DNA of 64,000 nucleotides from JBLMZI01 sp050258755 (GTDB lineage: Bacteria > Bacillota > Syntrophomonadia > Syntrophomonadales > DTU052). The notes beneath the pieces are model-generated. The model ran no database searches. It was not told the DNA's origin and saw only the letters and a program-made list of their open reading frames with translations. The translations under genes and the position numbers were made by a program. The stretch spans positions 1-64,000 of the forward strand of contig JBLMZI010000001.1 of NCBI GenBank assembly GCA_050258755.1. The letters run 5' to 3'. Positions 8,275 through 17,024 of this stretch are shown piece by piece. Each line of letters begins with the position of its first letter. The first letter of the stretch is position 1.

Positions 8275-9210
8275 ATGGAGAACGAACGGATGCGGTTCGC
8301 TTTTGAGCCCCTGGGGCAGGAACGGAGCATGCGCTTGCTGCGGCAAGCGGTCGAGAACGGACCTTCCCACGCATATTTGTTTCTCGGGCCGGAAGGAATC
8401 GGTAAGCGACAGTCAGCGGTCGCCTTTGGGCAGCGGTTACTGAATGCTGCCACCGACCGGCATCCGGAATTAATGATCCTGGAACGCGATGGCGCAAATA
8501 TCAGAATAGCGGACATTCGTCGCATGCAGGAATGGATGGCGCATAAACCGTTTACCGGCCGGTGGAAAATCGTGATCCTGGCCGACGCCGATTACTTAAA
8601 CGCTGAATCGGCGAATGCACTGTTAAAGACTCTGGAGGAACCGCCGCCATACGGTGTCATCATTCTTGTGGCTCACCGGGAGGCCTTGCCGCCGACAATC
8701 GTTTCTCGGTGTCAAGTCGTGCGGTTTCAGCCGCTATCCCCGGAAATGGTTGAACAAGTTTTGATCGACGGGGGAACCCAGCCAGCCGACGCTGGTTTGT
8801 TAGCGGCACTTTCAGGGGGGAGTCCGGGACGGGCTCAGGTGTTCGCCGGGGCGAATCCGAGGCAAATGATCCAACGGGCGGCGGAAATGCTGCTCGCTTT
8901 TCGGATGGGTGACGCGTTTGCGGCGTATGAGGCCGCCGAGTATCTGGAAAAGGAGAAAGAAATCCGGGACGTTTACCTGAACGTTTTGGAAGCATTGATT
9001 GCGGAAGCGCTGCGAAAGGCATCGGGGATTTCTACCGGAGCGCTTTTAGACGATGCTTCCGCCGAATCATTGGCTGCCATTGGAATTGAAGGTTTGAATG
9101 CCATGGCCTGGCAGATTGCCGATGGACGGCGGGCATTGAACACCAATGCCAATGGGCTGATTTTGTTTACGAATGTGTTCTTGCGGCTTCAGGCTTGCGC
9201 AATAGGATAA
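8275..9210 (+). CDS. holB: DNA polymerase III delta-prime subunit
   Basis: This 311-aa clamp-loader subunit is an AAA+ protein. It shows HAYLFLGPEGIGKRQ (P-loop, about residues 32-46), NALLKTLEEPPP (sensor/SRC region) and TIVSRCQVVRF. The family's small four-Cys zinc module, which normally sits just after the P-loop helix, is absent: the segment reads LLNAATDRHPELMIL without cysteines. The subunit helps load the sliding clamp on DNA. The ATG lies two bases after the yaaR stop, consistent with co-transcription. Confidence 0.92.
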   Translation: MENERMRFAFEPLGQERSMRLLRQAVENGPSHAYLFLGPEGIGKRQSAVAFGQRLLNAATDRHPELMILERDGANIRIADIRRMQEWMAHKPFTGRWKIVILADADYLNAESANALLKTLEEPPPYGVIILVAHREALPPTIVSRCQVVRFQPLSPEMVEQVLIDGGTQPADAGLLAALSGGSPGRAQVFAGANPRQMIQRAAEMLLAFRMGDAFAAYEAAEYLEKEKEIRDVYLNVLEALIAEALRKASGISTGALLDDASAESLAAIGIEGLNAMAWQIADGRRALNTNANGLILFTNVFLRLQACAIG

Positions 9211-9269
9211 GGTCCGTTTTTACGCCTGATTCAGCAAGTTCTCATACACAGGTGCAGGAGGGAATAAAC

Positions 9270-10295
9270 ATGCCAGTCGTGGTAGGAATCCGGTTTAAGC
9301 CGGCCGGGAAAATATATCATTTTGACGCGGATGAATTTGAATTGTCGGTTGGCGATGCCGTTATAGTCGAAACGATTCGGGGGATTGAGTTCGGCGAGGT
9401 GGTCGTCGGCAGACGCGCTGTTCCTGAGGACAGTCTGGTACAACCCCTGAAAAAGGTCATTCGGTGTGCTTCCGCGCAGGACCACGAGATCCTGAACGAG
9501 AACCGCCAGAAGGAAAAGGAAGCCTTCGGGATCTGTGTGGGGAAAATTGAGCAGCACAATCTGCCGATGAACCCGATTGATGTTGAGTATACCTTCGACC
9601 GGGGCAAGATTATCTTTTACTTCACCGCAGAAGGGCGGGTCGATTTTCGTGAGTTGGTCAGGGATCTGGCCAGCATTTTCAAGACCCGGATCGAACTGCG
9701 GCAGATTGGCGTGCGTGACGAAGCCAAGATGCTGGGCGGGGTCGGTTCCTGCGGTCGGGTGTTGTGCTGCTGTACTTTCCTGGGCGATTTTGAGCCGGTT
9801 TCGATCCGGATGGCCAAAGACCAAAACCTTTCGTTGAATCCAACCAAAATATCGGGGATTTGCGGCCGTTTAATGTGCTGTTTGAAGTTTGAGTCGGAAC
9901 AGTATGAGAGTGGCGACAAAGACCGGAGGAGACGGGACCCCGATCCTGAGAAAAACCGGGACCCGGATCGCGGCCGGGAACAAGAGAAGAACCGGGATCA
10001 GGACCGGAATAAAGAGCAAGAACGGCCGAAAGATCAGGATCGAAACAAGAACCAGAACCGCGGTAAGGACCAGGAACGCGGCAAGGAGCGGGATCAAACC
10101 CGGAATAAGGACCTTGAGAAGCGAAAAGATCTGCCGCGGGATAAGGAAGCAACCCGGGAAAAAGACCAAAATCGGGATAGGAATCAAAACCGCGAAGCGG
10201 ATTCCGCGAAAAAGCGGGACCAGGAGATGGAAGCGGTCAGCGAAGTCCGAGCAGAAGAGCAGCCGCCGACAGTCAAAGAAGAAAGTCAGCAGTAA
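9270..10295 (+). CDS. ricT: PSP1-domain regulator RicT (YaaT) with long charged tail
   Basis: The ATG at 9270 follows GCAGGAGGGAAT. Residues 1-220 are the conserved PSP1/RicT protein, with the Cys-rich segments SCGRVLCCCTFL (about 167-178) and ICGRLMCCLKFE (about 199-210). These are the iron-sulfur ligands of the RicA-RicF-RicT complex known from B. subtilis, which affects phosphorelay signalling and RNase Y. After residue about 222 comes a tail of roughly 120 residues made almost only of D, R, K, E, N and Q in RDxDR/KDQ-like periods. This tail is far longer than in B. subtilis YaaT. It may bind RNA or remain disordered. Confidence 0.93.
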   Translation: MPVVVGIRFKPAGKIYHFDADEFELSVGDAVIVETIRGIEFGEVVVGRRAVPEDSLVQPLKKVIRCASAQDHEILNENRQKEKEAFGICVGKIEQHNLPMNPIDVEYTFDRGKIIFYFTAEGRVDFRELVRDLASIFKTRIELRQIGVRDEAKMLGGVGSCGRVLCCCTFLGDFEPVSIRMAKDQNLSLNPTKISGICGRLMCCLKFESEQYESGDKDRRRRDPDPEKNRDPDRGREQEKNRDQDRNKEQERPKDQDRNKNQNRGKDQERGKERDQTRNKDLEKRKDLPRDKEATREKDQNRDRNQNREADSAKKRDQEMEAVSEVRAEEQPPTVKEESQQ

Positions 10296-10311
10296 ATAAA
10301 GGAAGCATTCT

Positions 10312-10596
10312 ATGGAGATGGATTCCCGGGAAATCAAAGAAATGAAAGCCCTCCTGAAGGAATTAATCGCAGAAATCGGCGATTTACGGGAACGAGTATA
10401 CCGGCTGGAGCAGGACAGCACTCCGCTGCCGCGTGCCCAGGAACGCCGCGCGCGGGATTTCGCGCTTGAGGCGGAAAGCTACGAAAACATTGGAAACCTG
10501 TACCGGGAAGGATACCATATCTGCCCAATTGCCTACGGGCAGGTCCGAGACGAGGAAGAGTGCCTGTTTTGCGTAAACCTACTGGAGAAAGCGTAG
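10312..10596 (+). CDS. yabA: YabA, negative regulator of replication initiation
   Basis: This 94-aa protein has the YabA layout: an N-terminal coiled coil (about residues 4-40) that mediates tetramers, and a C-terminal zinc module HICPIAYGQVRDEEECLFC. YabA binds DnaA and the DnaN clamp to restrain re-initiation. It starts at ATG 10312, 16 bases after ricT, and overlaps the next gene by 37 bp. Confidence 0.92.
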   Translation: MEMDSREIKEMKALLKELIAEIGDLRERVYRLEQDSTPLPRAQERRARDFALEAESYENIGNLYREGYHICPIAYGQVRDEEECLFCVNLLEKA

Positions 10597-11342
10597 AAAC
10601 CCAGGACCGGCCGGAGACCCTTGATGACCTATACTGGGGACTTCAGATTTTTCAGCCTGCGCGAGGCTATCGCTATGCGATGGATTCGGTTTTACTTGCC
10701 GATTTTTCCGCACCGTGCAACCAGGATCGGATTTTGGACCTGGGCTGCGGATCCGGGGTGATTTCCCTTCTGATTGGGTCGCGGGCGAAAGGATCCCGGG
10801 TGGTTGGCATTGAAATTCAGGAGAGTTTGGCTCAGTTTGCGCGGCGGAGCGTTCGGTGGAACCAGCTTTCGGAAAGCATTCAGATTCTTACCGGCGATCT
10901 TAAGCAGATTGGGCATTTGATTCCGCAAAGCGGAATGTTTTCGCTGGTGGTTTTCAATCCGCCGTATTATCGTGCCGGCCAGGGGCGGCACAGTCCAAAC
11001 GAAGAGATTCGATGTGCACGGCACGAGATAAGCGCAACGCTGGGTGATTTCGTTGCCGCAGCCGACCATGCACTGGCGCCGCAGGGGCGGATCTGTGCCG
11101 TGCTGCCGGCAGCGAGAGAGAATGAAATGAAAGATCGGCTTGAGCAAAGCCATTTTGCGATAACTCGGCTTCGCCGGGTCATCGACCGGCCGAACCGGGC
11201 TCCGATGCTGGTGTTGATCGAAGCGAAGCGGCGATTAAATGTCAAAACGGACCCGATTGAGATCCCGCCGCTGGTGGTTCATGCCGCGGACGGGGTTGAA
11301 ACACCGGAAATCAGGCAAATATACCGGGGAGGCCGGGATTAG
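10560..11342 (+). CDS. tRNA1(Val) adenine-37 N6-methyltransferase-like (YabB)
   Basis: This is a 260-aa class I SAM methyltransferase. It shows the SAM-binding motif ILDLGCGSGVISLL (about residues 56-69) and the N6-adenine motif FNPPYYRAGQG (about 130-140). The family is TrmN6/YabB, which modifies A37 of tRNA1(Val). The GTG start at 10560 lies inside yabA, preceded by GAGGAAGA. No later start is available before the conserved YWGLQIFQP segment. In B. subtilis yazA lies after this gene; here rsmI follows directly. Confidence 0.88.
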   Translation: MPVLRKPTGESVETQDRPETLDDLYWGLQIFQPARGYRYAMDSVLLADFSAPCNQDRILDLGCGSGVISLLIGSRAKGSRVVGIEIQESLAQFARRSVRWNQLSESIQILTGDLKQIGHLIPQSGMFSLVVFNPPYYRAGQGRHSPNEEIRCARHEISATLGDFVAAADHALAPQGRICAVLPAARENEMKDRLEQSHFAITRLRRVIDRPNRAPMLVLIEAKRRLNVKTDPIEIPPLVVHAADGVETPEIRQIYRGGRD

Positions 11343-11345
11343 AAA

Positions 11346-12167
11346 ATGGGCACCTTATATATCTGCGCAACGCCGATTGGCAATCTGGAGGACGCTAGCT
11401 TCCGACTGATCAAAACCCTTTCCACGGTGGATGTGATTGCCTGTGAGGACACTCGTCACACCCAAAAGCTCCTCAATCATTTCGAGATCCGGTGTCGAAC
11501 CATCAGCTATCACCAGCACAATCGGGCATCACGCGGTGCTGAATTACTGGCCATGCTGAAAGAAGGGCTATCGGTGGCATTGGTTACCGATGCCGGTATG
11601 CCGGGGATTTCGGACCCGGGGGCCGATCTGGTCGAACAGGCCAGCAACGCCGCAATCCCTGTCCTCGCTATTCCGGGACCTTCCGCTGCGGTTACCGCAC
11701 TGGCGGTTTCCGGACTTCCGATTGACCGGTTTGTGTTTGAAGGCTTTCTGCCGCCAAAGAGCGGACAGCGCAGAACGCGGCTGGAAGCCTTTCGGGATGA
11801 GACGCGAACGGTCGTGTTCTATGAAGCACCGCACAGATTGCTGGCGTTACTGCTGGATATTGATGCGATTTTCAGCGACCGTACGGTTGTGGTTGCCCGG
11901 GAATTGACAAAAGTGCATGAGGAAGTTCGGCGCGGAACCGCGAAAGACTTGACCGCGCATTACGAAAGTCACCCGCCTAAAGGGGAAATTACCGTACTGT
12001 TGGCGGGGGCAGTCATTGTCGAAAAGACCGCCGACCTGGAAACGATCGCGGATGAAGTGGAGGTTCTGATTGAAGCTGGCGTGGAAAAAAAAGAGGCCCT
12101 TAAAATAAAGGCCCGAGAATATGGGATCAAAAAAGGTGATTTGTACAAATTGATGACCCAGCGCTAA
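11346..12167 (+). CDS. rsmI: 16S rRNA (cytidine-1402 2'-O)-methyltransferase
   Basis: The 273-aa protein has the tetrapyrrole-methylase fold of RsmI. It begins with LYICATPIGNLED, followed by ACEDTRHTQKLL, ALVTDAGMPGISDPG and IPGPSAAVTALAVSGLP, all conserved in RsmI. It methylates the ribose of C1402 in the 30S decoding centre using SAM. It follows the yabB-like gene by three bases. A C-terminal helical segment ends the protein at normal family length. Confidence 0.95.
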   Translation: MGTLYICATPIGNLEDASFRLIKTLSTVDVIACEDTRHTQKLLNHFEIRCRTISYHQHNRASRGAELLAMLKEGLSVALVTDAGMPGISDPGADLVEQASNAAIPVLAIPGPSAAVTALAVSGLPIDRFVFEGFLPPKSGQRRTRLEAFRDETRTVVFYEAPHRLLALLLDIDAIFSDRTVVVARELTKVHEEVRRGTAKDLTAHYESHPPKGEITVLLAGAVIVEKTADLETIADEVEVLIEAGVEKKEALKIKAREYGIKKGDLYKLMTQR

Positions 12168-12182
12168 TATGCCGGTGTTAGA

Positions 12183-12434
12183 CTAGCCGACAGCTTTCGC
12201 AATTTCGGCAAAGCAATCTTTGCATATGTTTTTGCCTTTGTAGTTCTGTACGTCTTCTGCGTTCCCACAGAAAATGCAGGCTGGCTCGTATTTTTTCAGG
12301 ATGATTTTTTCGTTGTCCACGTAGATTTCGAGAGCGTCTTTTTCCTCAATTCCCATGGTGCGACGGAGTTCAATGGGAATGACGATGCGTCCAAGCTCAT
12401 CTACCTTGCGGACAACACCGGTCGATTTCATCAT
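12183..12434 (-). CDS. abrB: AbrB-type transition-state regulator
   Basis: The 83-aa protein opens with the swapped-hairpin DNA-binding domain STGVVRKVDELGRIVIPIEL, near-identical to the AbrB/SpoVT family consensus. Its C-terminal half carries CIFCG and CKDC, two CxxC pairs that could bind zinc. It is transcribed against rsmI, as in B. subtilis. Such proteins repress post-exponential genes during growth. It starts at one of two adjacent ATGs (12434 or 12431) behind GAAGGGAG. Confidence 0.95.
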   Translation of the reverse strand: MMKSTGVVRKVDELGRIVIPIELRRTMGIEEKDALEIYVDNEKIILKKYEPACIFCGNAEDVQNYKGKNICKDCFAEIAKAVG

Positions 12435-12461
12435 TGTGGAATACTCCCTTCTTCAACAAAA

Positions 12462-12468
12462 TTCGACT
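12462..12468 (-). promoter_or_regulatory. Possible Spo0A box upstream of abrB
   Basis: AGTCGAA on the minus strand differs by one base from the core 0A box TGTCGAA and lies 28-34 bases upstream of the abrB start. In B. subtilis abrB is repressed by Spo0A from boxes in its promoter region, so the position fits. A single near-match could arise by chance. The rest of the 344-bp gap to metG shows no T-box or other recognised element. Confidence 0.3.
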
Positions 12469-12778
12469 TTTTAGTTCCAATATAGACCATACCAGAGATG
12501 GCAGAATCAGTCAAGACGAATTGCAACAAATTCGGACATAAAAATGGAAATATAAGCCTGTTATACAACCCGTTGGTCTATGGAAGTCACTTTATTTTTT
12601 GGCCAATTTGGGGCAAACTAGTATCGGTTGGATTTTGCCAAAAAGGCCAAAAACATGGAATAGAATCCGCTGCTGATTGGACGGCAACCCCTGAATCTTA
12701 GGCTTTATGGCCAAACGCCAAAGCGAAAAAAAGCGATTGGAAACAACAAAAATAAGCATACAACGGGAGGAACGCTTC

Positions 12779-14758
12779 ATGTCGAAACGAGAGAGTTTTT
12801 ACATCACAACCCCCATCTATTACCCCAGTGCCAATTTACATATTGGACACGCTTATACCACCGTGGCTGCGGACTGCACTGCCAGATATAAACGAATGCA
12901 GGGAAAAGATGTCTTTTATTTGACAGGAACGGACGAGCACGGACAGAAAATCGAACGCATCGCCAGGGAAAAAGGGATCGAACCGTCGAAATATGTCGAA
13001 GAAATTGTCGATAACATCCAAAAACTATGGAAAAAACTACTAATCACAAATAATGACTTTATTAGAACAACGGAACCACGCCATAAAGCAGTGGTTTCAA
13101 AGATATGTCAGACCCTTTTCGACAACGGCGATGTTTACCCTTCAACCTATGAAGGTTGGTATTGTACGCCTTGTGAAACCTACTTCACCGAGAGGCAGCT
13201 CGTGAACGGCAACTGCCCGGACTGTGACCGGCCAGTTGAACGAATCAAGGAAGAAAGTTATTTTTTCGCACTGTCAAAGTACCAGGACCGACTGCTGCAG
13301 CATATTGAAGCCAACCCGGATTTCATTCAGCCCGAACTTCGGAAAAATGAAATGGTCAACTTCATTAAAGGGGGTTTGGAGGATCTTTGCATCTCCCGGA
13401 CTTCGTACCAGTGGGGGATTCCGGTCCCATTTGCCCCGGGTCACGTTATCTACGTGTGGGTGGATGCGCTGACCAATTACATTAGCGCGCTCGGTTATGG
13501 CAGCGATCCGGAAAAATTCGAACACTATTGGCCGTGCGACGTACATCTGGTCGGGAAGGATATCGTTCGCTTCCATACGATTATCTGGCCAATTATTCTC
13601 ATGGCCGCCGGGCTGCCGCTGCCGAAGCAGGTCTTCGGGCATGGCTGGCTGCTGTTGGAAGGCGGCAAAATGTCCAAGTCCAAGGGAAATGTCGTTGACC
13701 CAGTGGTTCTGGTCGATCAGTATGGCGTTGATGCGGTGCGATACTACCTTTTGAAAGAGATGACATATGGGAACGACGGGTATTACTCCGAAGAAATGAT
13801 GATTACCCGGATCAATACCGAGTTGGCCAATGACCTGGGCAATCTGGTAAGCCGAACTGCGGCCATGATCGAACGATATTTTGACGGCATTCTGCCAGCA
13901 GTTGAAGCCAGCGATCCGCTCGATGAAGATCTCAAAGCGGTCGCCCTGGAGGCCGCGCAGGAATGTGAGCGCCAGTTTGACCGGCTGGATTATTCGGCAG
14001 CCTTAGGGACGGTTTGGAAACTGGTCTCCCGGGCCAATAAATATATCGATGAAACAGCTCCCTGGGTTTTAGCCCGGGATGAGGCGAACCGAAGCCGATT
14101 GGCGGCCGTTATGTACAACCTGGCGGAATCGATTCGGGTTGCAACCATTCTGCTTGCACCTGCGATGCCGACTTTACCGGCGCGCGTGAATGAGCAGTAT
14201 AATTTCTTCGCCGACCCGGAATCGTTGGTCTGGGATGACGCTAAGGTCTGGGGAAAGGTCAAGCCTGGAACGGGCATCACAAAACGCGACAGCCTGTTTC
14301 CACGGATAGACACGAAAAATGGAGGGTCTAAAGCAATGAATCAAGAAGTCAAGGAAACAAAAACGACGGAAGCGGCCCCCGCGCCGGCTCAAACGGCCGC
14401 GGTCCCGGTTGCAGCCGAAAAGTCACCGGAGGCCGAATTGGTCTCGATCGACGATTTTGCCAAGCTCCAGTTGCGGGTTGCACTTGTGAAGGAATGCGCC
14501 AAGATGGAGAAAGCAGACAAACTGCTGGTTCTTAAACTCGAGATCGCCGGCGAAGAGCGCCAGGTAGTGGCCGGACTGGCCAAGCATTATGCGCCGGAAG
14601 ATCTGATTGGTAAAAAGGTGATTGTGGTTGCCAACCTGAAACCGGCTAAACTGCGTGGTTACGAATCAAACGGGATGATTCTGGCGGCAAGCAACGAAGA
14701 CACGGTGGAAGTTCTGACCATTACTTCGGATCTTCCCACCGGCAGCAGGGTGAAGTAA
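12779..14758 (+). CDS. metG: Methionyl-tRNA synthetase with C-terminal tRNA-binding domain
   Basis: The ATG at 12779 has GGGAGGAACG upstream, giving 659 aa. Class I motifs are HIGH (residues 21-24) and KMSKS (about 297-301). A zinc knuckle CTPC...CPDC lies near residues 129-149. After an Ala/Pro-rich linker (about 520-555) comes an EMAP-II/Trbp111-type tRNA-binding domain (IDDFAKLQLRVALVKECAKME onward, outlined) used for dimerisation and tRNA capture. An in-frame ribosome site and ATG at 14336 could also produce this last domain on its own. It overlaps tatD by one base. Confidence 0.97.
   Translation: MSKRESFYITTPIYYPSANLHIGHAYTTVAADCTARYKRMQGKDVFYLTGTDEHGQKIERIAREKGIEPSKYVEEIVDNIQKLWKKLLITNNDFIRTTEPRHKAVVSKICQTLFDNGDVYPSTYEGWYCTPCETYFTERQLVNGNCPDCDRPVERIKEESYFFALSKYQDRLLQHIEANPDFIQPELRKNEMVNFIKGGLEDLCISRTSYQWGIPVPFAPGHVIYVWVDALTNYISALGYGSDPEKFEHYWPCDVHLVGKDIVRFHTIIWPIILMAAGLPLPKQVFGHGWLLLEGGKMSKSKGNVVDPVVLVDQYGVDAVRYYLLKEMTYGNDGYYSEEMMITRINTELANDLGNLVSRTAAMIERYFDGILPAVEASDPLDEDLKAVALEAAQECERQFDRLDYSAALGTVWKLVSRANKYIDETAPWVLARDEANRSRLAAVMYNLAESIRVATILLAPAMPTLPARVNEQYNFFADPESLVWDDAKVWGKVKPGTGITKRDSLFPRIDTKNGGSKAMNQEVKETKTTEAAPAPAQTAAVPVAAEKSPEAELVSIDDFAKLQLRVALVKECAKMEKADKLLVLKLEIAGEERQVVAGLAKHYAPEDLIGKKVIVVANLKPAKLRGYESNGMILAASNEDTVEVLTITSDLPTGSRVK
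14321..14338 (+). promoter_or_regulatory. Internal ribosome-binding site and start codon within metG
   Basis: GGAGGG at 14321-14326 lies nine bases before an ATG at 14336, in frame with metG. Translation from here would give a 140-aa free tRNA-binding domain (Trbp111/CsaA-like). It sits exactly in the linker between the catalytic body and that domain. Confidence 0.45.
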
Positions 14759-15555
14759 TGACCCGGGAAGAGAAAAACAGCCCGGTGCGGGTTATTGATT
14801 CCCATGCTCATTTGAATGACCGACGATTTGCCGGCGATTTGGAACAGGTCGTTCAAAACGCGCTCGGGAATGGGGTTGATGCCATCATTTGCGTTGGTTA
14901 CGACTTGGAGTCCTCCCGCGACGCGCTGACCCTGGCGAAAAAGTACCCGGCGATCTATGCTGTGGTTGGGATTCACCCGCATGATGCGGTGACCATAACG
15001 GATGAAGCGCTCTCGGAGCTTCATCAACTGGCGAAGGACCCGAAGGTTTTAGCGATTGGGGAAATGGGACTCGACTTTTATCGCAATTTATCGCCCAAAG
15101 AAGACCAGATGCGCGGATTTCGGGCCCAGATTCGGTTAGCCGCGGAAATCGGCAAGCCGATTGTGATCCATGACCGGGATGCGCATCAGGAAGTTACAGC
15201 GATTATTAAAGAAGAGAAGGCGGGGAAGAACGGAGGCATCATGCACTGTTTCTCCGGGCACCTGCCGCTGGCGGTCGAATTGATGCGGGAAAACTTCTAC
15301 ATATCATTCGCTGGGCCACTCACTTACAAAAACGCCCAGAAGTCGGTTGAAGTGGCCGCGAAAATCCCGCTTGACCGGATTCTGGTCGAAACCGACTGCC
15401 CATATCTGACCCCGGAGCCGAACCGGGGCAAACGGAATGAGCCCTTTTATGTGACACAAGTGGTCAAAAAGCTCGCTGAAGTACGAGGGATCACCTATGA
15501 TGAAGCTGCGTACGTCACAGCCGCCAACACCCGAAAGGTGTTTCGAATGAAATAG
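14758..15555 (+). CDS. tatD: TatD-family metal-dependent DNase
   Basis: This is a 265-aa TIM-barrel hydrolase. It shows the metal motif DSHAHLND (residues 14-21), GEMGLDFYRN (about 101-110), VIHDRDA and the late ETDCPYLTP motif (about 215-223). TatD enzymes are 3'-5' exonucleases acting on damaged DNA or RNA. The ATG overlaps the metG stop codon (TAATG), so the two are co-translated, as in the B. subtilis metS-yabD pair. A terminator follows directly. Confidence 0.93.
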   Translation: MTREEKNSPVRVIDSHAHLNDRRFAGDLEQVVQNALGNGVDAIICVGYDLESSRDALTLAKKYPAIYAVVGIHPHDAVTITDEALSELHQLAKDPKVLAIGEMGLDFYRNLSPKEDQMRGFRAQIRLAAEIGKPIVIHDRDAHQEVTAIIKEEKAGKNGGIMHCFSGHLPLAVELMRENFYISFAGPLTYKNAQKSVEVAAKIPLDRILVETDCPYLTPEPNRGKRNEPFYVTQVVKKLAEVRGITYDEAAYVTAANTRKVFRMK

Positions 15556-15561
15556 AAACCG

Positions 15562-15593
15562 GGCCGGTCTTTAATGGGCCGGCCTATTTTTTT
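15562..15593 (+). terminator. Intrinsic terminator after tatD
   Basis: An 8-bp GC-rich stem (GGCCGGTC at 15562-15569 with GGCCGGCC at 15577-15584, one wobble pair) is followed by TATTTTTTT. It ends the metG-tatD transcript. Confidence 0.85.
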
Positions 15594-15744
15594 GGCCCGG
15601 AGGCGGCCTCATCATTGAAATGCATTTATTTTGAATTGCGACGCACCTTTTTTCCCAAGCCCGGCTTTGCGTGATCCTGGCTATTTGCGACAAGGTTTTC
15701 TCTGGAACAAATATTAATGTATGGAATATAATTACAGTAATGGC

Positions 15745-15773
15745 TTGACGCCAAATAAAAAGATAAATACCAT
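15745..15773 (+). promoter_or_regulatory. Candidate sigma-A promoter of the first yabE-like gene
   Basis: TTGACG (15745-15750) and TACCAT (15768-15773) are separated by 17 bases, 21 bases before the ribosome site. The -35 is a 5/6 match and the -10 weaker. It follows the tatD terminator, so a new promoter is expected here. Confidence 0.45.
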
Positions 15774-15796
15774 AAAGGTGGATTTGAAAAGGAGTG

Positions 15797-16759
15797 ATGC
15801 ACCTGAACAGGAGCATAAGGCTTCGGCTCTGGCTCGGCATGGTTCTCGCGGTGCTAATCGCCCTGGGCACGTATAACGTGCTCCAAAAATCGGGTACCCT
15901 TTGCGTTAATGACAAGACTATTCATTACAAGACGTTTAAAAGTACTGTGAGCGAAGTGCTCCAGGAACAGGGGATTCGTTTGGGCGCTAAGGACCAGGTG
16001 AAACCGACGGGGTCTACTGAGTTGGAGGACGGTCTGAAAATTATCGTCATCCGGGCGGTCCCGGTGACTGTGATTGTAGACGGGAAGGCGATTCCGGTGC
16101 TGACCGTTCCGGTATCTGTGCAAAAGGTTCTTGCATTGGCAGGCGTAAAACAAGGGCCAAAGGATCTTGTTTCCGCTGCCTTGGACCAGAAAATCACAGC
16201 CGGGCAGCAGATTAGAGTTACCCGCGTTTCTGAGAAGGTGGTTAAGGTCCAGGCTGCCATTCCTTATCGCCAGGAACGCGTGAATGACGGCACCCTGGAA
16301 AAGGGGCTGACGCGAACCGTCAAGCGCGGTACGGTTGGATTAGCCCAGGAAACCATCAAGATTACTTACCGGGACGGCAAAGAATACCGGAGGGAAGTCT
16401 TGAAGGCGGAAGTCCTTAGAAAACCGGGTAACCAGATTGTAGCGGCTGGGACCATAACCGAGGTGTCTCGCGGTAGTCTTCGGCTCAACTTTAACCATGC
16501 GGTCATGATGGCTTCTACGGCCTATACCTACACTGGGCGGAACACGGCGACCGGTAAAAAGCCTCAGGTCGGATTGGTGGCGGTTGATCCGAGAGTCGTT
16601 CCGCTCGGGTCGCGGCTGTACATAGAGGGTTACGGATTTGCCCGGGCTTCTGACCGGGGGAGTTCGATCAAAGGGAACCGATTGGACGTATTCCTTGAAT
16701 CGCTGGCCCAATGCCGCAAATGGGGACGGCGAACCGTAAAAGTCTACGTATTGAATTAA
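15797..16759 (+). CDS. yabE: YabE-type protein: DUF348 x2, G5 and 3D domains (copy 1)
   Basis: This cell-envelope protein has one N-terminal membrane anchor (about residues 10-30), two DUF348 repeats (about 37-140), a G5 domain (about 145-225) and a C-terminal 3D domain with MMASTAYTYTG, VAVDPRVVPLGSRLYIEGYG and ASDRGSSIKGNRLDVF. The 3D fold resembles the MltA/Rpf double-psi barrel with conserved Asp residues. Related proteins (B. subtilis YabE, YocH; Sps/Rpf analogues) cleave or remodel peptidoglycan during resuscitation. The start codon is uncertain (GTG 15794, ATG 15797 or CTG 15803) because AAGGAGTG lies very close. A paralogue follows. Confidence 0.88.
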   Translation: MHLNRSIRLRLWLGMVLAVLIALGTYNVLQKSGTLCVNDKTIHYKTFKSTVSEVLQEQGIRLGAKDQVKPTGSTELEDGLKIIVIRAVPVTVIVDGKAIPVLTVPVSVQKVLALAGVKQGPKDLVSAALDQKITAGQQIRVTRVSEKVVKVQAAIPYRQERVNDGTLEKGLTRTVKRGTVGLAQETIKITYRDGKEYRREVLKAEVLRKPGNQIVAAGTITEVSRGSLRLNFNHAVMMASTAYTYTGRNTATGKKPQVGLVAVDPRVVPLGSRLYIEGYGFARASDRGSSIKGNRLDVFLESLAQCRKWGRRTVKVYVLN

Positions 16760-16796
16760 AACGGATAACGCATCAATGACAAATCCATGCCACGCC

Positions 16797-16822
16797 AAGC
16801 GGCCCCGAAATCGGGGCCGCTT
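16797..16822 (+). terminator. Hairpin terminator between the two yabE-like genes
   Basis: AAGCGGCCCC and GGGGCCGCTT form a 10-bp stem around a six-base loop. The downstream T-tract is weak (TTATCTATTG). It probably separates the transcripts of the two paralogues. Confidence 0.6.
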
Positions 16823-17024
16823 ATCTATTGTTAGGGAACACTTTGAGGCTGCGCATTCGCATCGAGAGCAAGGTAAAAGGAAAGTCCTGCATCGATGCGG
16901 TTGGCGAAGAATTTAAACACTGCTGCTTTGTTGTTTAAAGTCCTGGAATCCCGACAAGAATAGGGATGCCCAGCAATTACCATTTGGGCTGGGTCTTGTT
17001 CGGGAGGAAGGAGACTGAAACAAA

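Noticed and set aside
9930..10295. A separate plus-strand gene or long minus-strand gene over the ricT tail
   Set aside because: These frames are by-products of the repetitive codons of the RicT tail and lack ribosome sites; the minus-strand frame is a hydrophobic mirror of it.
12435..12778. A T-box leader upstream of metG
   Set aside because: No T-box sequence (TGGNACCGCG) or antiterminator/terminator pair was found in the 344-bp gap.
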